A stretch of 64,000 bases of DNA from Pseudomonas sp. MYb118 (GCF_040947875.1 NZ_JBFRXN010000003.1:372001-436000), one strand, 5' to 3'. Positions 43,406 through 52,376 are shown, counted from the stretch's first letter. A program made the numbers and translations. The notes: generated from the sequence alone by a model not told the origin.

Positions 43406-43990
43406 TTAGTCTGCAACCCCCTGACGCCGCTTGCGGAACTCGGCGACCTTATGCCGGTTTCCGCACAGCGCCATGCTGCACCAGCGTCGTTTGTGCGACT
43501 TGGTGCGATCGTAAAACATCAGCGAGCAGTCTGCGCTTTCGCATTTGCGTACGAGGGTGAAATCGCCCTCGGCCAACAACTCGGCGGCGGTGTAGGCCAG
43601 ACGGCCAAGGCGCTGGCTGGCGGTGTCGCCCTGGCGGAAGCGATCGAGCTGCGGCGTGCCCGCTTCATCCCACACCAGTTGCGGCACTGCGTGCAACAGA
43701 AAGCCATTGAGCGCCGCTGGATCCGCCACGCGATTTGCCTGGCGAGCGGCGAGCAGGTCTTCGATGCAGTCGCGCAACATGCGCAATCGGACGAGCAATT
43801 GCCCGTCGCTCAGCGCCATTTCGTTCGCCGGTCCAAAGCCGATCTGCTCCAGCCACGTCGCCGCATCGGCATCGCTGTCAAGCAAGTCGCGCCGCTGGCC
43901 GTCGACCATCATTTGCGTATTCAGCAGGTCCAGCGCGGGGTGGTCGGCAAGTATCAAGGGCTTGGGCAGTTCGATGGGAGAGGTGCTCAT
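43406..43990 (-). CDS. CGNR zinc-finger transcriptional regulator
   Basis: The product has 194 residues. An ABATE-type N-terminal domain (LADHPALDLLNTQMMVDGQ) is followed by the C-terminal CGNR zinc finger, with Cys residues in KCESADCSLMFYD and RRWCSMALCGNRHKV. Members are stress- or ligand-responsive regulators. It is divergent from the alpha/beta hydrolase gene at 44120 and shares with it a promoter region carrying GTTAC repeats. Confidence 0.92.
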   Translation of the reverse strand: MSTSPIELPKPLILADHPALDLLNTQMMVDGQRRDLLDSDADAATWLEQIGFGPANEMALSDGQLLVRLRMLRDCIEDLLAARQANRVADPAALNGFLLHAVPQLVWDEAGTPQLDRFRQGDTASQRLGRLAYTAAELLAEGDFTLVRKCESADCSLMFYDRTKSHKRRWCSMALCGNRHKVAEFRKRRQGVAD

Positions 43991-44017
43991 GACAAATTCC
44001 AGGGAGTCGATACGTGA

Positions 44018-44053
44018 ATTGTAACCTATAAAAAAGATTTGACCAGTTACAAT
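44018..44053. promoter_or_regulatory. Inverted repeat in CGNR/hydrolase promoter
   Basis: ATTGTAAC (44018-44025) and GTTACAAT (44046-44053) are perfect 8-base arms separated by 20 bases. A further half-site AGTTAC lies at about 44100. It is a candidate binding region for the CGNR regulator. Confidence 0.55.
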
Positions 44054-44119
44054 AATCATGCAAAATGGATTTCAGTAACCGGCAAAAATCAATTTAACAA
44101 GTTACACGAGGATTGGGCC

Positions 44120-44995
44120 ATGACTACATTCCACCAGGTTGCCTACAAGTTCGTCGAAGCCGATGGCGTGAAGGTTTTCTACCGCGAAGCGGGCGCTCCG
44201 GATGCTCCGGTGCTGTTGCTGTTGCACGGCTTCCCCAGCTCTTCGCACCAGTTCCGCGACCTGATTCCGCTGCTGGCGGACAAGTACCGACTGATCGCGC
44301 CAGACCTGCCCGGTTTCGGCTTCACCGAGGTGACGGCGCAGCGCAATTACCGCTACACCTTCGATGCCATCGGCGAGACGATTCGCCAGTTCGTCGATGT
44401 GCTGGATCTCAAGCGCTATGCGATGTACTTCTTCGATTACGGCGCGCCCACCGGCCTGCGCCTGGCGCTGGCCTATCCGGAACGGGTGAGCGCGATCATT
44501 TCGCAGAACGGCAATGCTTATCTGGAAGGCCTGGGGGACGCCTGGGCACCGATACGCCAATACTGGGCAGACCCGTCGCCGGCCAATCGTCAGGTGATCA
44601 ACGATGCCATCCTGCATCTGGAGGGCACTCGCTGGCAGTACGTGGAAGGGGTAAGCAATCCAGATGTTATCGCCCCCGAGGCTTACTATCTGGATGCGCT
44701 GCTGCTGGAGCGGCCGGGTAACAAGAACATTCAGCTCGATCTGTTCTACGACTACCAGAACAACCTGAAGCTGTACTCGGCGTTTCAGCAGTTCTTCCGC
44801 GATACGAAGGTGCCGACGTTGGCGATCTGGGGCAAGGGGGACCCTTTCTTCATTCCGCCAGGGGCTGAGGCCTACAAACGCGACAATCCGAATGCCGTGG
44901 TGGAGTTGCTGGATACGGGGCACTTTGCGCTGGAGACCCACGTCGAGCATATCGCTCAGCGAATTGTCGAGGTGGTGGGCAACCACATCAACTGA
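44120..44995 (+). CDS. Alpha/beta hydrolase with Asp nucleophile (dehalogenase/epoxide hydrolase-like)
   Basis: The product has 291 residues. The oxyanion motif is LLHGFPSSSHQFR near 35, and the nucleophile elbow is FFDYGAPTG with Asp106 in place of Ser. The acid region and LDTGHFALETH follow, with the catalytic His near 273. An Asp nucleophile points to haloalkane dehalogenase, epoxide hydrolase or fluoroacetate dehalogenase chemistry rather than an esterase. ATG 44120 follows CGAGGATTGG. The divergent CGNR regulator probably controls it. Confidence 0.88.
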   Translation: MTTFHQVAYKFVEADGVKVFYREAGAPDAPVLLLLHGFPSSSHQFRDLIPLLADKYRLIAPDLPGFGFTEVTAQRNYRYTFDAIGETIRQFVDVLDLKRYAMYFFDYGAPTGLRLALAYPERVSAIISQNGNAYLEGLGDAWAPIRQYWADPSPANRQVINDAILHLEGTRWQYVEGVSNPDVIAPEAYYLDALLLERPGNKNIQLDLFYDYQNNLKLYSAFQQFFRDTKVPTLAIWGKGDPFFIPPGAEAYKRDNPNAVVELLDTGHFALETHVEHIAQRIVEVVGNHIN

Positions 44996-45059
44996 GACGT
45001 GCACTGTCGGCGCGCCGCGTGGTGCGCGTCGACGGTGTTTTCCAATTAAACGGGGTGGT

Positions 45060-46091
45060 TCATGGCTTTGGTGTTGCCAGAAAATCGCTAACCAGCGTCA
45101 CAACTTGCTGCTGGATCAGCTCGCGTGGACGCGCCTTATCGCCGTCGCGACAAATGATGCCGTCGCCTGGGGCGTCCTCCTCGAGCATCTCGATCGCTCC
45201 GGGTTTGCAGATCGACATGAAACTGAAGTGGGTGGCGTCGCTGATCTCGACATAACGCGTAGTAGCCCGTGGCAGGCGTTTAACCAGGTTGGCCGATTCC
45301 AGTTGCGCTGGCAGATCTTCGGAGGGCGCTCCGGCGGCAATCACCAGCGTCGGTACGGTGAGCGCGGCGAGGCTCGTATCAGTCATGCCGCGAGACAAGC
45401 CCAGATCCAGCGAAACGACCGCCGTGACCGCCTTGTAACGCATGTCGGCAGCCAGTTGGGCCCTTGCTTGCGGGGTACTGGCAGTATTCATTTGCTGGTA
45501 AACGCTGCAACTGGACAGTTTTGCATGGACCTTGCAGTCCCGGTCAAAGCGCTCGGGGTCGAAACGGACGCCGGCGATTTCCATGGCTGTCCAGCCACCG
45601 AGCGAGTGACCGACTACGGCAATTCGCGCAGGCGAGACTGAGCCAAAGTGCTCCGGCTGCGCGATCACGGCCTCGATCGCGCGACGCAGGTCAACCGGTC
45701 GCTGCCACAATTGCGCAGCAGCCTGCGGGCTGCGGTCGTGGGTGGTGCTGCCGGGATGGTTGACCGCCGCGACGATGAAGCCCCGTTCGGCCAAGGCACT
45801 TGCCAGCCACATCTGGTTGCTCCAGTTGCCCCGATAACCGTGGGAAAGCACGACCAGCGGATGTTCGCCGGACGTAGGCGGCGCATCACGTACGGCAGAA
45901 GCACTGACGAAGACCGGATTGTCGTCGATCAATTGTGCTGGCGCGGTGGTGGAGGCGGGGTACCAGACGACCATATCCAGGGGGCGTTGCGGGTCCGCAA
46001 GGGTTGCGGTGGAGAAGCCGATGGGGTGGGTGTCAGCCAGTGTGGTGGCAGACAGTCCAATCAGCAGCAAGGCGCCGAGAGCAGTTTTCAA
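45060..46091 (-). CDS. Exported alpha/beta hydrolase (PAF-acetylhydrolase/dienelactone hydrolase-like)
   Basis: The product has 343 residues with a signal peptide ending about TLA19. The motif HPLVVLSHGYRGNWSNQ gives the oxyanion loop, and GHSLGGWTAM holds Ser163. Two cysteines (DCKVHAKLSSC) may form a disulfide, consistent with a periplasmic location. The substrate is probably an ester or lipid. It is a single gene convergent with the hydrolase at 44120. Confidence 0.87.
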   Translation of the reverse strand: MKTALGALLLIGLSATTLADTHPIGFSTATLADPQRPLDMVVWYPASTTAPAQLIDDNPVFVSASAVRDAPPTSGEHPLVVLSHGYRGNWSNQMWLASALAERGFIVAAVNHPGSTTHDRSPQAAAQLWQRPVDLRRAIEAVIAQPEHFGSVSPARIAVVGHSLGGWTAMEIAGVRFDPERFDRDCKVHAKLSSCSVYQQMNTASTPQARAQLAADMRYKAVTAVVSLDLGLSRGMTDTSLAALTVPTLVIAAGAPSEDLPAQLESANLVKRLPRATTRYVEISDATHFSFMSICKPGAIEMLEEDAPGDGIICRDGDKARPRELIQQQVVTLVSDFLATPKP

Positions 46092-46284
46092 TGGTGATTC
46101 TTCCTTGATTGCATTTGTCGAATTCAGGTGGGGCCAAATCTCTCAAGCTGCCGTCGTTCGCGGGCGGCGGCTTAAGACCCAAAGTGCATAGTACAGCTGA
46201 GTTCGTACTGGTGCGTACCTGGACGCAAGCGTATTGTTCGATGCGCTTTACCCCTCCAGGAAATTCTGAAGTAGGACAACGAAC

Positions 46285-47085
46285 ATGGATGTTGAACTGG
46301 CTCATAAGATTGAGGCCGCAGAAAGCGAGTATTTACGTTCGCGCGTTGAGAGTCTGGCAGAAATCAGCGGAAATCCTTATGGGGCACGTGTTTTTTTCAA
46401 CGCGGACTTTCCGTGCTTTCAAGTGAAAGCATCGCCTAGCCCAATGTTCAACCGCATCTACGGTGACATCGCCAGCGATCCCTTGGCCATGTTGAAATTG
46501 CTCAATGAGTCAGCGGAGCGATCGGCTGTAACCCCACTTATCGGAAAATCTTCGGCGTTGGAGCAATGCGTTGTTTTGGGCGAAGCACGGCTTGAGCGTT
46601 TGAGGGGCTGGACTCATCTGCAATTAGTTTGCGCCATTGAAAAAGTGGTATTGAGTCGTCACTCATTCGAAATTGAAGAGGTCACGCCGAATACTCTGGC
46701 TCTATTCGCAGAAGTGCATGCGGGTGGCTTTCATACCAAGCCGGAGCATCGGCTGCTGAATCAGGCTTCCTTTGCAGGGCAGATGTCTGACGGACGTCTG
46801 AAAATCTACGTCTTGAAAGCGCAAGGCGTGGTGGTAGCAGGGGCTGCGATGTACTTGGCCAGCAATGGCATCACCTACCTTGGAACGGCGGCAACCCGAA
46901 AGGATGCCCGGGGCTACGGCTGCCACGGAGCCCTGATTTCTCACCGAATAGAGCAAGCAAAGAAGCATGGCTGCCAGTGGGTCGCTGCAACCGCGCTGGC
47001 CAGCTCCCAAAGCCGCCGAAATCTGGAGCGTGCCGGGTTAACGGCATCCCATGCTCAAGCGCTATACCGTCTGGCAGATAGCTGA
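46285..47085 (+). CDS. GNAT-family acetyltransferase with N-terminal extension
   Basis: The product has 266 residues. The N-terminal 120 residues are an extension seen in some GNAT proteins (AHKIEAAESEYLRSRVESL). The C-terminal half has the acetyl-CoA fold with YLGTAATRKDARGYGCHGALI, where R/K-x-x-R-G-x-G is recognisable, and RRNLERAGLTASHAQ. Base composition is lower in GC than the genes before it, marking the left part of the accessory segment. The substrate is unknown. Confidence 0.8.
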   Translation: MDVELAHKIEAAESEYLRSRVESLAEISGNPYGARVFFNADFPCFQVKASPSPMFNRIYGDIASDPLAMLKLLNESAERSAVTPLIGKSSALEQCVVLGEARLERLRGWTHLQLVCAIEKVVLSRHSFEIEEVTPNTLALFAEVHAGGFHTKPEHRLLNQASFAGQMSDGRLKIYVLKAQGVVVAGAAMYLASNGITYLGTAATRKDARGYGCHGALISHRIEQAKKHGCQWVAATALASSQSRRNLERAGLTASHAQALYRLADS

Positions 47086-47124
47086 GATAAACGGCTGAGA
47101 ATGAGCGTCTGCTCTTAGCCGCTA

Positions 47125-47148
47125 GCGACGGGATGACTAGCCCGTCGC
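47125..47148. other. Hairpin next to the integrase remnant
   Basis: GCGACGGG (47125-47132) and CCCGTCGC (47141-47148) form an 8-bp perfect stem. It lies between the GNAT stop and the end of the recombinase remnant, and may be a terminator. Confidence 0.45.
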
Positions 47149-47158
47149 CATTGCCTGC

Positions 47159-47448
47159 TCACACCTCAGTCTGCTCGGCCATCTCAAGCGCGTCGTCCAC
47201 TTCGATACCGAGGTATCTGACAGTGCTTTACGGCTTGGAGTGACCGAGAAGTATCTGTGCTGCTCTGGTGTTTTTCGTTCTCCGGTAGATCAATGATGCC
47301 TTGATCCGCATCGTATGAGTGCCATATGGCACTGGGTCGAGGCCGATGGAGGTCACCCAAGGTTTCACTATGCGTGAGTATTGGCGCGTGGATAGATGTT
47401 CGGAAGTTCTTAGCCGACTTGGGAACAGGAAGTCTCCATTTTGGAGTC
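47159..47448 (-). pseudogene. C-terminal remnant of a tyrosine recombinase (integrase)
   Basis: Read on the minus strand, codons from about 47445 to 47159 give NGDFLFPSRLRTSEHLSTR, QYSRIVKPW, YGTHTMRIKASLIYRRTKN, LLGHSKP, an in-frame TAA, then STVRYLGIEVDDALEMAE and a final stop. This is the catalytic end of a phage-type integrase: His and Arg of HTMR, His of GHSKP and Tyr of VRYLG are all present, but the reading frame is interrupted by TAA. The 5' part is missing, replaced by the end of the aldo/keto reductase gene. It marks past mobility of this region. Confidence 0.88.
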
Positions 47449-47479
47449 GAGCCTGTTACACCCTGTTGAGGCTATATCT

Positions 47480-48388
47480 TCAAATCACTTTTGTTGGATC
47501 GCCCATGGACCAAGCGATACCACCGCCGCGATCCATCTTGATAATCGCCTCCATGTCGGCATCGTCGATTGCAAAACCGTCCAGTTCGAGGTTTTGACGC
47601 ATACGAACTGGATTTAGGCTTTTGGGAAGAACTGCGTACCCGTTCTGGATGCCCCAGCGCAAGAGAAGCTGGGCCTCAGTAACTCCATACTTCGCCGCCA
47701 AGACCGCAAAAAAGTTGTCTCCAGCCTTCAGGTCCTCTGGCTTGGCGCTGTCTTGCCCGGTACGCCATGTGGAAAGCGGTGCGAGACTGCTGTAGGCAAT
47801 AGGAGCAATACCATGCTGCTTCATGTAAGCGATCAGTTGCGGCTTTTGTGACCAGGGGTGAAGCTCAATCTGATTGGCTTCTGGCATGGGTAGGCCGGCT
47901 GCTCGAATCTCCTCGATATGGGCCTCGGTGAAGTTGCTTACTCCAATGCTGCGTACTTTGCCAGCCTGCTTCAGCTTTACAAGTGCACGCCACTGATTGA
48001 CGCGCTGGCTTCCGCCATGTGGGGAATGGATCAAATAGAGGTCAACATAATCCAGGCCGAGGCGTTTAAGGCTCATCTCACATTCAGCGAGGGTTTGCAC
48101 TTCGGTTTTGGCGGTTTCGCCCCATTCCGAGGCGCCTGGCCATAACTTGGTGGTTACGAAGATATCGTCACGAGAGAGACCGTTATCTTTGATGCCTGCT
48201 CGAATCCCTTCTCCTACGCCCGCTTCGTTGTCGTAAACAGCGGCAGTATCCATATGCCTGTAGCCGACTCCAATTGCAGAGCGCACGGCCGCTGCAACGT
48301 CGTCCTTGGTGATCAAGTAGGTGCCGAACCCAATAGCCGGTATGTTGACAGCGGCGTTAATGGAGAATGATTTATTCATGATATTCAT
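47480..48388 (-). CDS. Aldo/keto reductase
   Basis: The product has 302 residues. ATG 48388 (MNIMNKS) follows GGAGCG, better than 48400. The catalytic tetrad is visible in GYRHMDTAAVYDNEAGVG (Asp, Tyr), FVTTKLWPG (Lys) and YLIHSPHG (His). It resembles the 2,5-diketo-gluconate reductase-like group that reduces aldehydes with NADPH. It is the last gene of a four-gene minus-strand set with a DUF1330-like protein, an MDR reductase and a flavodoxin-like quinone reductase. Confidence 0.92.
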   Translation of the reverse strand: MNIMNKSFSINAAVNIPAIGFGTYLITKDDVAAAVRSAIGVGYRHMDTAAVYDNEAGVGEGIRAGIKDNGLSRDDIFVTTKLWPGASEWGETAKTEVQTLAECEMSLKRLGLDYVDLYLIHSPHGGSQRVNQWRALVKLKQAGKVRSIGVSNFTEAHIEEIRAAGLPMPEANQIELHPWSQKPQLIAYMKQHGIAPIAYSSLAPLSTWRTGQDSAKPEDLKAGDNFFAVLAAKYGVTEAQLLLRWGIQNGYAVLPKSLNPVRMRQNLELDGFAIDDADMEAIIKMDRGGGIAWSMGDPTKVI

Positions 48389-48403
48389 TGCTCGCTCCAT
48401 CTT

Positions 48404-48808
48404 TTACAGGTTGATCGGTAATCCCGAAATAAGCGAAAGAAATCCGCCAGTTGTAGCTTTGATCCGCAATTCTTTGATCGGGGCATAGTCGGGTGCTTGG
48501 TAGAAGTCTGTGGCGTCCTTCAGGCTAGGGAAGCGAATAACCACGAACACAGGCTGTGCTTCACCTTCGACCGGGTTGAGGCCGGATGCCATGATTTCAA
48601 CGACCCCGCCGTACTTCTGCACGAGTGGGGTTGCCTTTTGGCTGTACTCGGCCATTAATTGCGGATCAATCACAGTAAAATTGCCAACTAGGTAACCGGG
48701 TTGTTCAGCAGTCATGCCCTTTCCTCCCTCAACAGTTAGGTAATGTCTAGTGACGTAGTGATTTCGATATTTTTCCTGGTCGAAGTGGGTCGGATATTTA
48801 AGAGTCAC
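48404..48808 (-). CDS. DUF1330-like small protein with EthD-like N-terminus
   Basis: The product has 134 residues from GTG 48808 (GGTGG just upstream); TTG 48823 with GGAG upstream is an alternative. Residues 1-25 (TLKYPTHFDQEKYRNHYVT) look like the start of an EthD or dimeric alpha-beta barrel protein. Residues about 40-125 match DUF1330 (LVGNFTVIDPQLMAEYSQK, PVFVVIRFPSLKDATDFY). Function is unknown. It lies between the aldo/keto reductase and MDR genes. Confidence 0.72.
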   Translation of the reverse strand: MTLKYPTHFDQEKYRNHYVTRHYLTVEGGKGMTAEQPGYLVGNFTVIDPQLMAEYSQKATPLVQKYGGVVEIMASGLNPVEGEAQPVFVVIRFPSLKDATDFYQAPDYAPIKELRIKATTGGFLSLISGLPINL

Positions 48809-48838
48809 GAATCCACCTAACAAGCACTCCGGCTTTAC

Positions 48839-49807
48839 TCAGGGCGAGAGATAGAGCTTGCCGTGAGTGAGACGACTTTCGATATCACGATGTGCATCGG
48901 CTGCTCGGCTGATTGCATATGACTTAGCGTTGGGCATACGTAGCCAGCCAGCCTCAATGCCTTCGATGACGCTGGCAGCGCGCCTCTTGAACTCCAACGG
49001 CTCCGCGATGTAACTGAAGACCGATCCCGCAGCGACGCGCGTACAAGCGGTAGTTAATTCTGCTGGAGATATTGCAGGTGCAGGGCCCGAGGAAATCCCA
49101 CAGCAGACAGCCATCCCACCTCGCGCAAGCCCTTTCACGGTGTTGACGAAGGTAGCAGCTCCCACAGAGTCGAACGCTAGATCGACCCCTTTGCCGTTGG
49201 TCACCAGTAATAGCTCATCCAGGAACTGGTAATCACGGCCATAGTTAATGACTTCATCTGCCCCGCATGCTCTCGCAACGTCGGCCTTATCGTCGCTTGA
49301 AACTGTACCTACTACCCAAGCCCCCAGATGCTTGAGCCACTGCACCAGCAATTGCCCAACACCTCCCGCCGCCGCTTGAACCAGCACGCGATCACCTGGT
49401 TGGACAGAGCGATATTCTGTGGCCAGGTACTGAGCCGTTAAGGCTTGAAACAGTAGGGATTGAGAGACACTGAAGGAGTCTGGCACCGGCACAATCAATT
49501 CTGCCGGCACTACGATCTGGCTTGCATAGGAGTTCGGGACGTTGACCCACGCCACACGCTGGCCTACTGAGAATGGGACGTTACCACCAGCCTTGCGTAC
49601 GCGTCCGACCCCCTCAAGACCTGGAGTAAAAGGTGTGGAGACTGCATGAACCCCCAATCCTTTTCGTAGATTTATGTCGAGAAAATTAACGCCCGCAGCT
49701 TCCACATCCACAAGCACTTCACCAGCACCGGGTCGCTGAACATTGGAGCCCCTTTCGAGAACCAATTGCTCAGGCCCTCCCAGCGCTTGCACGATGACTC
49801 GTTGCAT
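48839..49807 (-). CDS. Quinone oxidoreductase (MDR superfamily)
   Basis: The product has 322 residues. The NADPH motif is VQAAAGGVGQLLVQWLKHLG near 145, and the N-terminus GVNFLDINLRKGLGV is typical of zinc-independent quinone reductases. It is part of the minus-strand oxidoreductase cluster and probably co-transcribed with its neighbours (gaps of 15-31 bases). Codon use is less GC-biased than in the reductases at 25700 and 27636. Confidence 0.9.
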   Translation of the reverse strand: MQRVIVQALGGPEQLVLERGSNVQRPGAGEVLVDVEAAGVNFLDINLRKGLGVHAVSTPFTPGLEGVGRVRKAGGNVPFSVGQRVAWVNVPNSYASQIVVPAELIVPVPDSFSVSQSLLFQALTAQYLATEYRSVQPGDRVLVQAAAGGVGQLLVQWLKHLGAWVVGTVSSDDKADVARACGADEVINYGRDYQFLDELLLVTNGKGVDLAFDSVGAATFVNTVKGLARGGMAVCCGISSGPAPAISPAELTTACTRVAAGSVFSYIAEPLEFKRRAASVIEGIEAGWLRMPNAKSYAISRAADAHRDIESRLTHGKLYLSP

Positions 49808-49830
49808 AACGATCCCCCTGCGGTTATTGC

Positions 49831-50355
49831 TTAGCTCGCCAGTGTCTCGGAGAGCCTTTGTTGAAAGCTCTCAATCTTCTGCTCCGAGGCGCCGAGCGCT
49901 TCATGGAAGGCCACCGGTGGCAGGTAGGTCATGCCGACATAAAGTGCACTGGCCTTCATCGGAGTCAGCACCTCCTCAATCGTACTTTGCACAAGCCCTT
50001 CGTGTGAGAGTGTGTATTGAGTTGCGCCGGTCGATACCACCACCTGCATAGCCTTACCTTGCAAGGCTTGGCCTTCAGGACCAAACGCCCAGCCATAAGT
50101 CCAGACCTCGTTCAGGTAGGCCTTGAGCATGGGCGTCAGGTTGAACCAATGGATCGGAAACAGGAACACGATGCGTTCCGCTGCCTCATGAGCGGCCTGC
50201 TCGGCAGCAAGATCAAAACCAGTCAGCTGTTGGCCATAAATCGACTCCAGATTGCGCACCGTCACGTTCGGGAACTGTTCCGCAGTCTCCTGGAGCGCTT
50301 TGATAACCCGCGATTGGTCTGGATAAGGGTGAGAGGTAATTACAAGCGTTTTCAT
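49831..50355 (-). CDS. NAD(P)H:quinone oxidoreductase, flavodoxin-like fold
   Basis: The product has 174 residues, Flavodoxin_2 family. The FMN/FAD-binding start TLVITSHPYPDQSRVIKAL, IVFLFPIHWFNLTPMLKAYL and WTYGWAFG are typical of MdaB/KefF/NQO1-like enzymes. ATG 50355 (MKTLVI) is chosen by fold; 50373 is possible. It is the first gene of the minus-strand set and divergent from the LysR gene at 50497. Confidence 0.88.
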   Translation of the reverse strand: MKTLVITSHPYPDQSRVIKALQETAEQFPNVTVRNLESIYGQQLTGFDLAAEQAAHEAAERIVFLFPIHWFNLTPMLKAYLNEVWTYGWAFGPEGQALQGKAMQVVVSTGATQYTLSHEGLVQSTIEEVLTPMKASALYVGMTYLPPVAFHEALGASEQKIESFQQRLSETLAS

Positions 50356-50437
50356 GACAGAGCTTTGGCCCATTCAGTAAGTGATGGCTGCATTCTGTCT
50401 AGCTAGACTCGATACGTGAATGTGTCATAGGGTTTAT

Positions 50438-50463
50438 GATTATGAAACTCAAGGTTTATAATC
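50438..50463. promoter_or_regulatory. Imperfect dyad in the LysR/quinone reductase promoter
   Basis: GATTATGAAAC and GGTTTATAATC form imperfect 11-base arms around TCAA, between the divergent starts at 50355 and 50497. It is a plausible LysR site. Confidence 0.4.
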
Positions 50464-50496
50464 GGGAGGCCCCAATGCAAGCCAGGGAATTACTCT

Positions 50497-51450
50497 ATGG
50501 ACTCTTCACAGCGTGTTCGCGCCATCCTCTCGTTCGTTCACGCTGCTGATGCGGGGAGCTTCGCTTCAGCGGCCAGGGCGCTAGGCGTTTCGTCTGCTGC
50601 CGTGGGCAAAAACATTGCAGGCCTGGAAAAAGCGTTAGGGGTGCGTCTCATCAATCGCACCACTCGAACCATGAACCTCACCGAGGAGGGCCAGGCTTTC
50701 CTGTATCAGGCGAGAATAGGACTTGAGGCGCTTGATTTGGCTGCACAAGCGGCTGTAGCCCAGAGCGCCACGCCTGTGGGGAGTGTGAGGATTTCTACCA
50801 GCGTCGGTTTCGGACGTGAACAACTGACGCCCGTGCTTCCTGGATTGTTGGAGAAGTATCCAGGTTTGTCTGTGGAGATCGATTTCGATGACCGAGTCAT
50901 TGACCTCGTTCATGATGGCTACGACATCGCGCTAAGAGGAGGACGGATTGCCGACTCTTCGCTCGTTTCCCGTCCTATCTGCGACTTCAAGCGCGTGCTG
51001 GTCGCTGCACCCAGCTACCTCACTCGGTATGGTACTCCGCGTCAACCGAAGGATCTCGTCGGGCACAAGCTCTTGACCCGACGTTTTTTAGGAGGCCGCT
51101 TGGTGCCTTGGGAGTTTAGAACTGATGAAGGCGGCATCATCACTTTCGACACCCGCTCAGCCATCATGACGCTATCTTCTCCGGAAGCGATCACCCATGC
51201 CGCCGTCGCAGGCGCCGGAATTGCCACCATTGGCGTTCATCATGCTTGGCGGCATTTGCTTACCGGCCAGCTCAAGGTTCTTTTACTGGATTCGCACGAC
51301 CCAGGCGGCTTCGAGATGACATTGCAGTATCCCCACCGAGCGCTCGTACCACCACGGGTCCGTGTCACCGTGGACTATCTACTGGAGGAATTCGCCAAGC
51401 TTGAAGAACTGCACGTGCCTTTTTCTACCCTGAACGACTATCAAGCTTAA
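50497..51450 (+). CDS. LysR-family regulator of the oxidoreductase set
   Basis: The product has 317 residues. The helix-turn-helix region FVHAADAGSFASAARALGV and VRLINRTTRTMNLTEEG belong to the subgroup linked to quinone or aldehyde responses. The substrate-binding domain follows from about 90. Divergent position suggests it controls the four genes from 50355 down to 47480. Confidence 0.88.
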   Translation: MDSSQRVRAILSFVHAADAGSFASAARALGVSSAAVGKNIAGLEKALGVRLINRTTRTMNLTEEGQAFLYQARIGLEALDLAAQAAVAQSATPVGSVRISTSVGFGREQLTPVLPGLLEKYPGLSVEIDFDDRVIDLVHDGYDIALRGGRIADSSLVSRPICDFKRVLVAAPSYLTRYGTPRQPKDLVGHKLLTRRFLGGRLVPWEFRTDEGGIITFDTRSAIMTLSSPEAITHAAVAGAGIATIGVHHAWRHLLTGQLKVLLLDSHDPGGFEMTLQYPHRALVPPRVRVTVDYLLEEFAKLEELHVPFSTLNDYQA

Positions 51451-51588
51451 GCTCGAATATTGATTAAGTTTCATAGATATATGCATGTGATTCATGAGTG
51501 TATGTTCTGAGTAGAAATTCTCCTTGGCCCTCGTGCCAATTATCCTGAGTGAACAGCCTCAAGACTTGGGGCAGGTCAGAGGAGTCAA

Positions 51589-52335
51589 ATGATGAATACA
51601 GAAGTCAGCGGAAAGGTGTGCATTATCACAGGGGCTAGCAGCGGTCTTGGTCAGGCGCTGGCACGCTTACTGGCGGCTCAAGGCGCAATGTTGGCCATAG
51701 GTGCTCGCCGCGAGGATCGTATTACTGCACTCGCTGATGAACTGAGAGAGACAGGTGCACAGGTGGTGGCCATGGTCACGGACGTCACGAAGCGCTCAGA
51801 CGTAGAAGCGCTTGTCGAAGCTGCCAAGAGTGCTTTTGGGCGCGTTGATGTCCTCATCAATAATGCGGGCGTGATGCCGCTGTCGTTGCTGGCAGATGGC
51901 AAGATTGAGGAGTGGGAGCAAACAGTTGATGTAAATCTTAAAGGTGTTCTCTACGGAATCGGTGCTGTACTGCCCATCATGCAGGCCCAGCGTGCTGGTC
52001 ACGTTGTCAATATTGCCTCTACAGCAGGTCATCGCGTTATTCCCACCAGTGCAGTGTATTCGGCAACAAAACACGCGGTCAGGGCTCTCTCAGAAGGTTT
52101 CCGCCAAGAAGTCGCAGAGTTCAACATTCGCTCCACTATTATTTCTCCGGGCGCCATGTCGAGTGAGCTGTTGGACGGTATTTCTGACGAAGCTCTGGCA
52201 TCGCAGCTTCGCGAAAATATCGTGTCTTATATGTCCCCAGATGATGTGGCCGAAGCTGTCATTTTTGCGATCAGTCGGCCCGCGAACATTGGCATCAATG
52301 AGATACTGGTTCGTCCAACATTGCAGAAGTCTTGA
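51589..52335 (+). CDS. Short-chain dehydrogenase/reductase
   Basis: The product has 248 residues. The cofactor motif is TGASSGLGQALARLL near 14, NNAGVMPLSLL is near 88, and the catalytic YSATKHAVRAL is near 155. It belongs to the YdfG/NADP-SDR type. ATG 51589 follows AGGAG. It is followed by a LysR gene 41 bases later on the same strand. Confidence 0.92.
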   Translation: MMNTEVSGKVCIITGASSGLGQALARLLAAQGAMLAIGARREDRITALADELRETGAQVVAMVTDVTKRSDVEALVEAAKSAFGRVDVLINNAGVMPLSLLADGKIEEWEQTVDVNLKGVLYGIGAVLPIMQAQRAGHVVNIASTAGHRVIPTSAVYSATKHAVRALSEGFRQEVAEFNIRSTIISPGAMSSELLDGISDEALASQLRENIVSYMSPDDVAEAVIFAISRPANIGINEILVRPTLQKS

Positions 52336-52376
52336 TGCGCGATGCTTGAGTGCGGCGGTCATGGGTGTGAGAGTTT

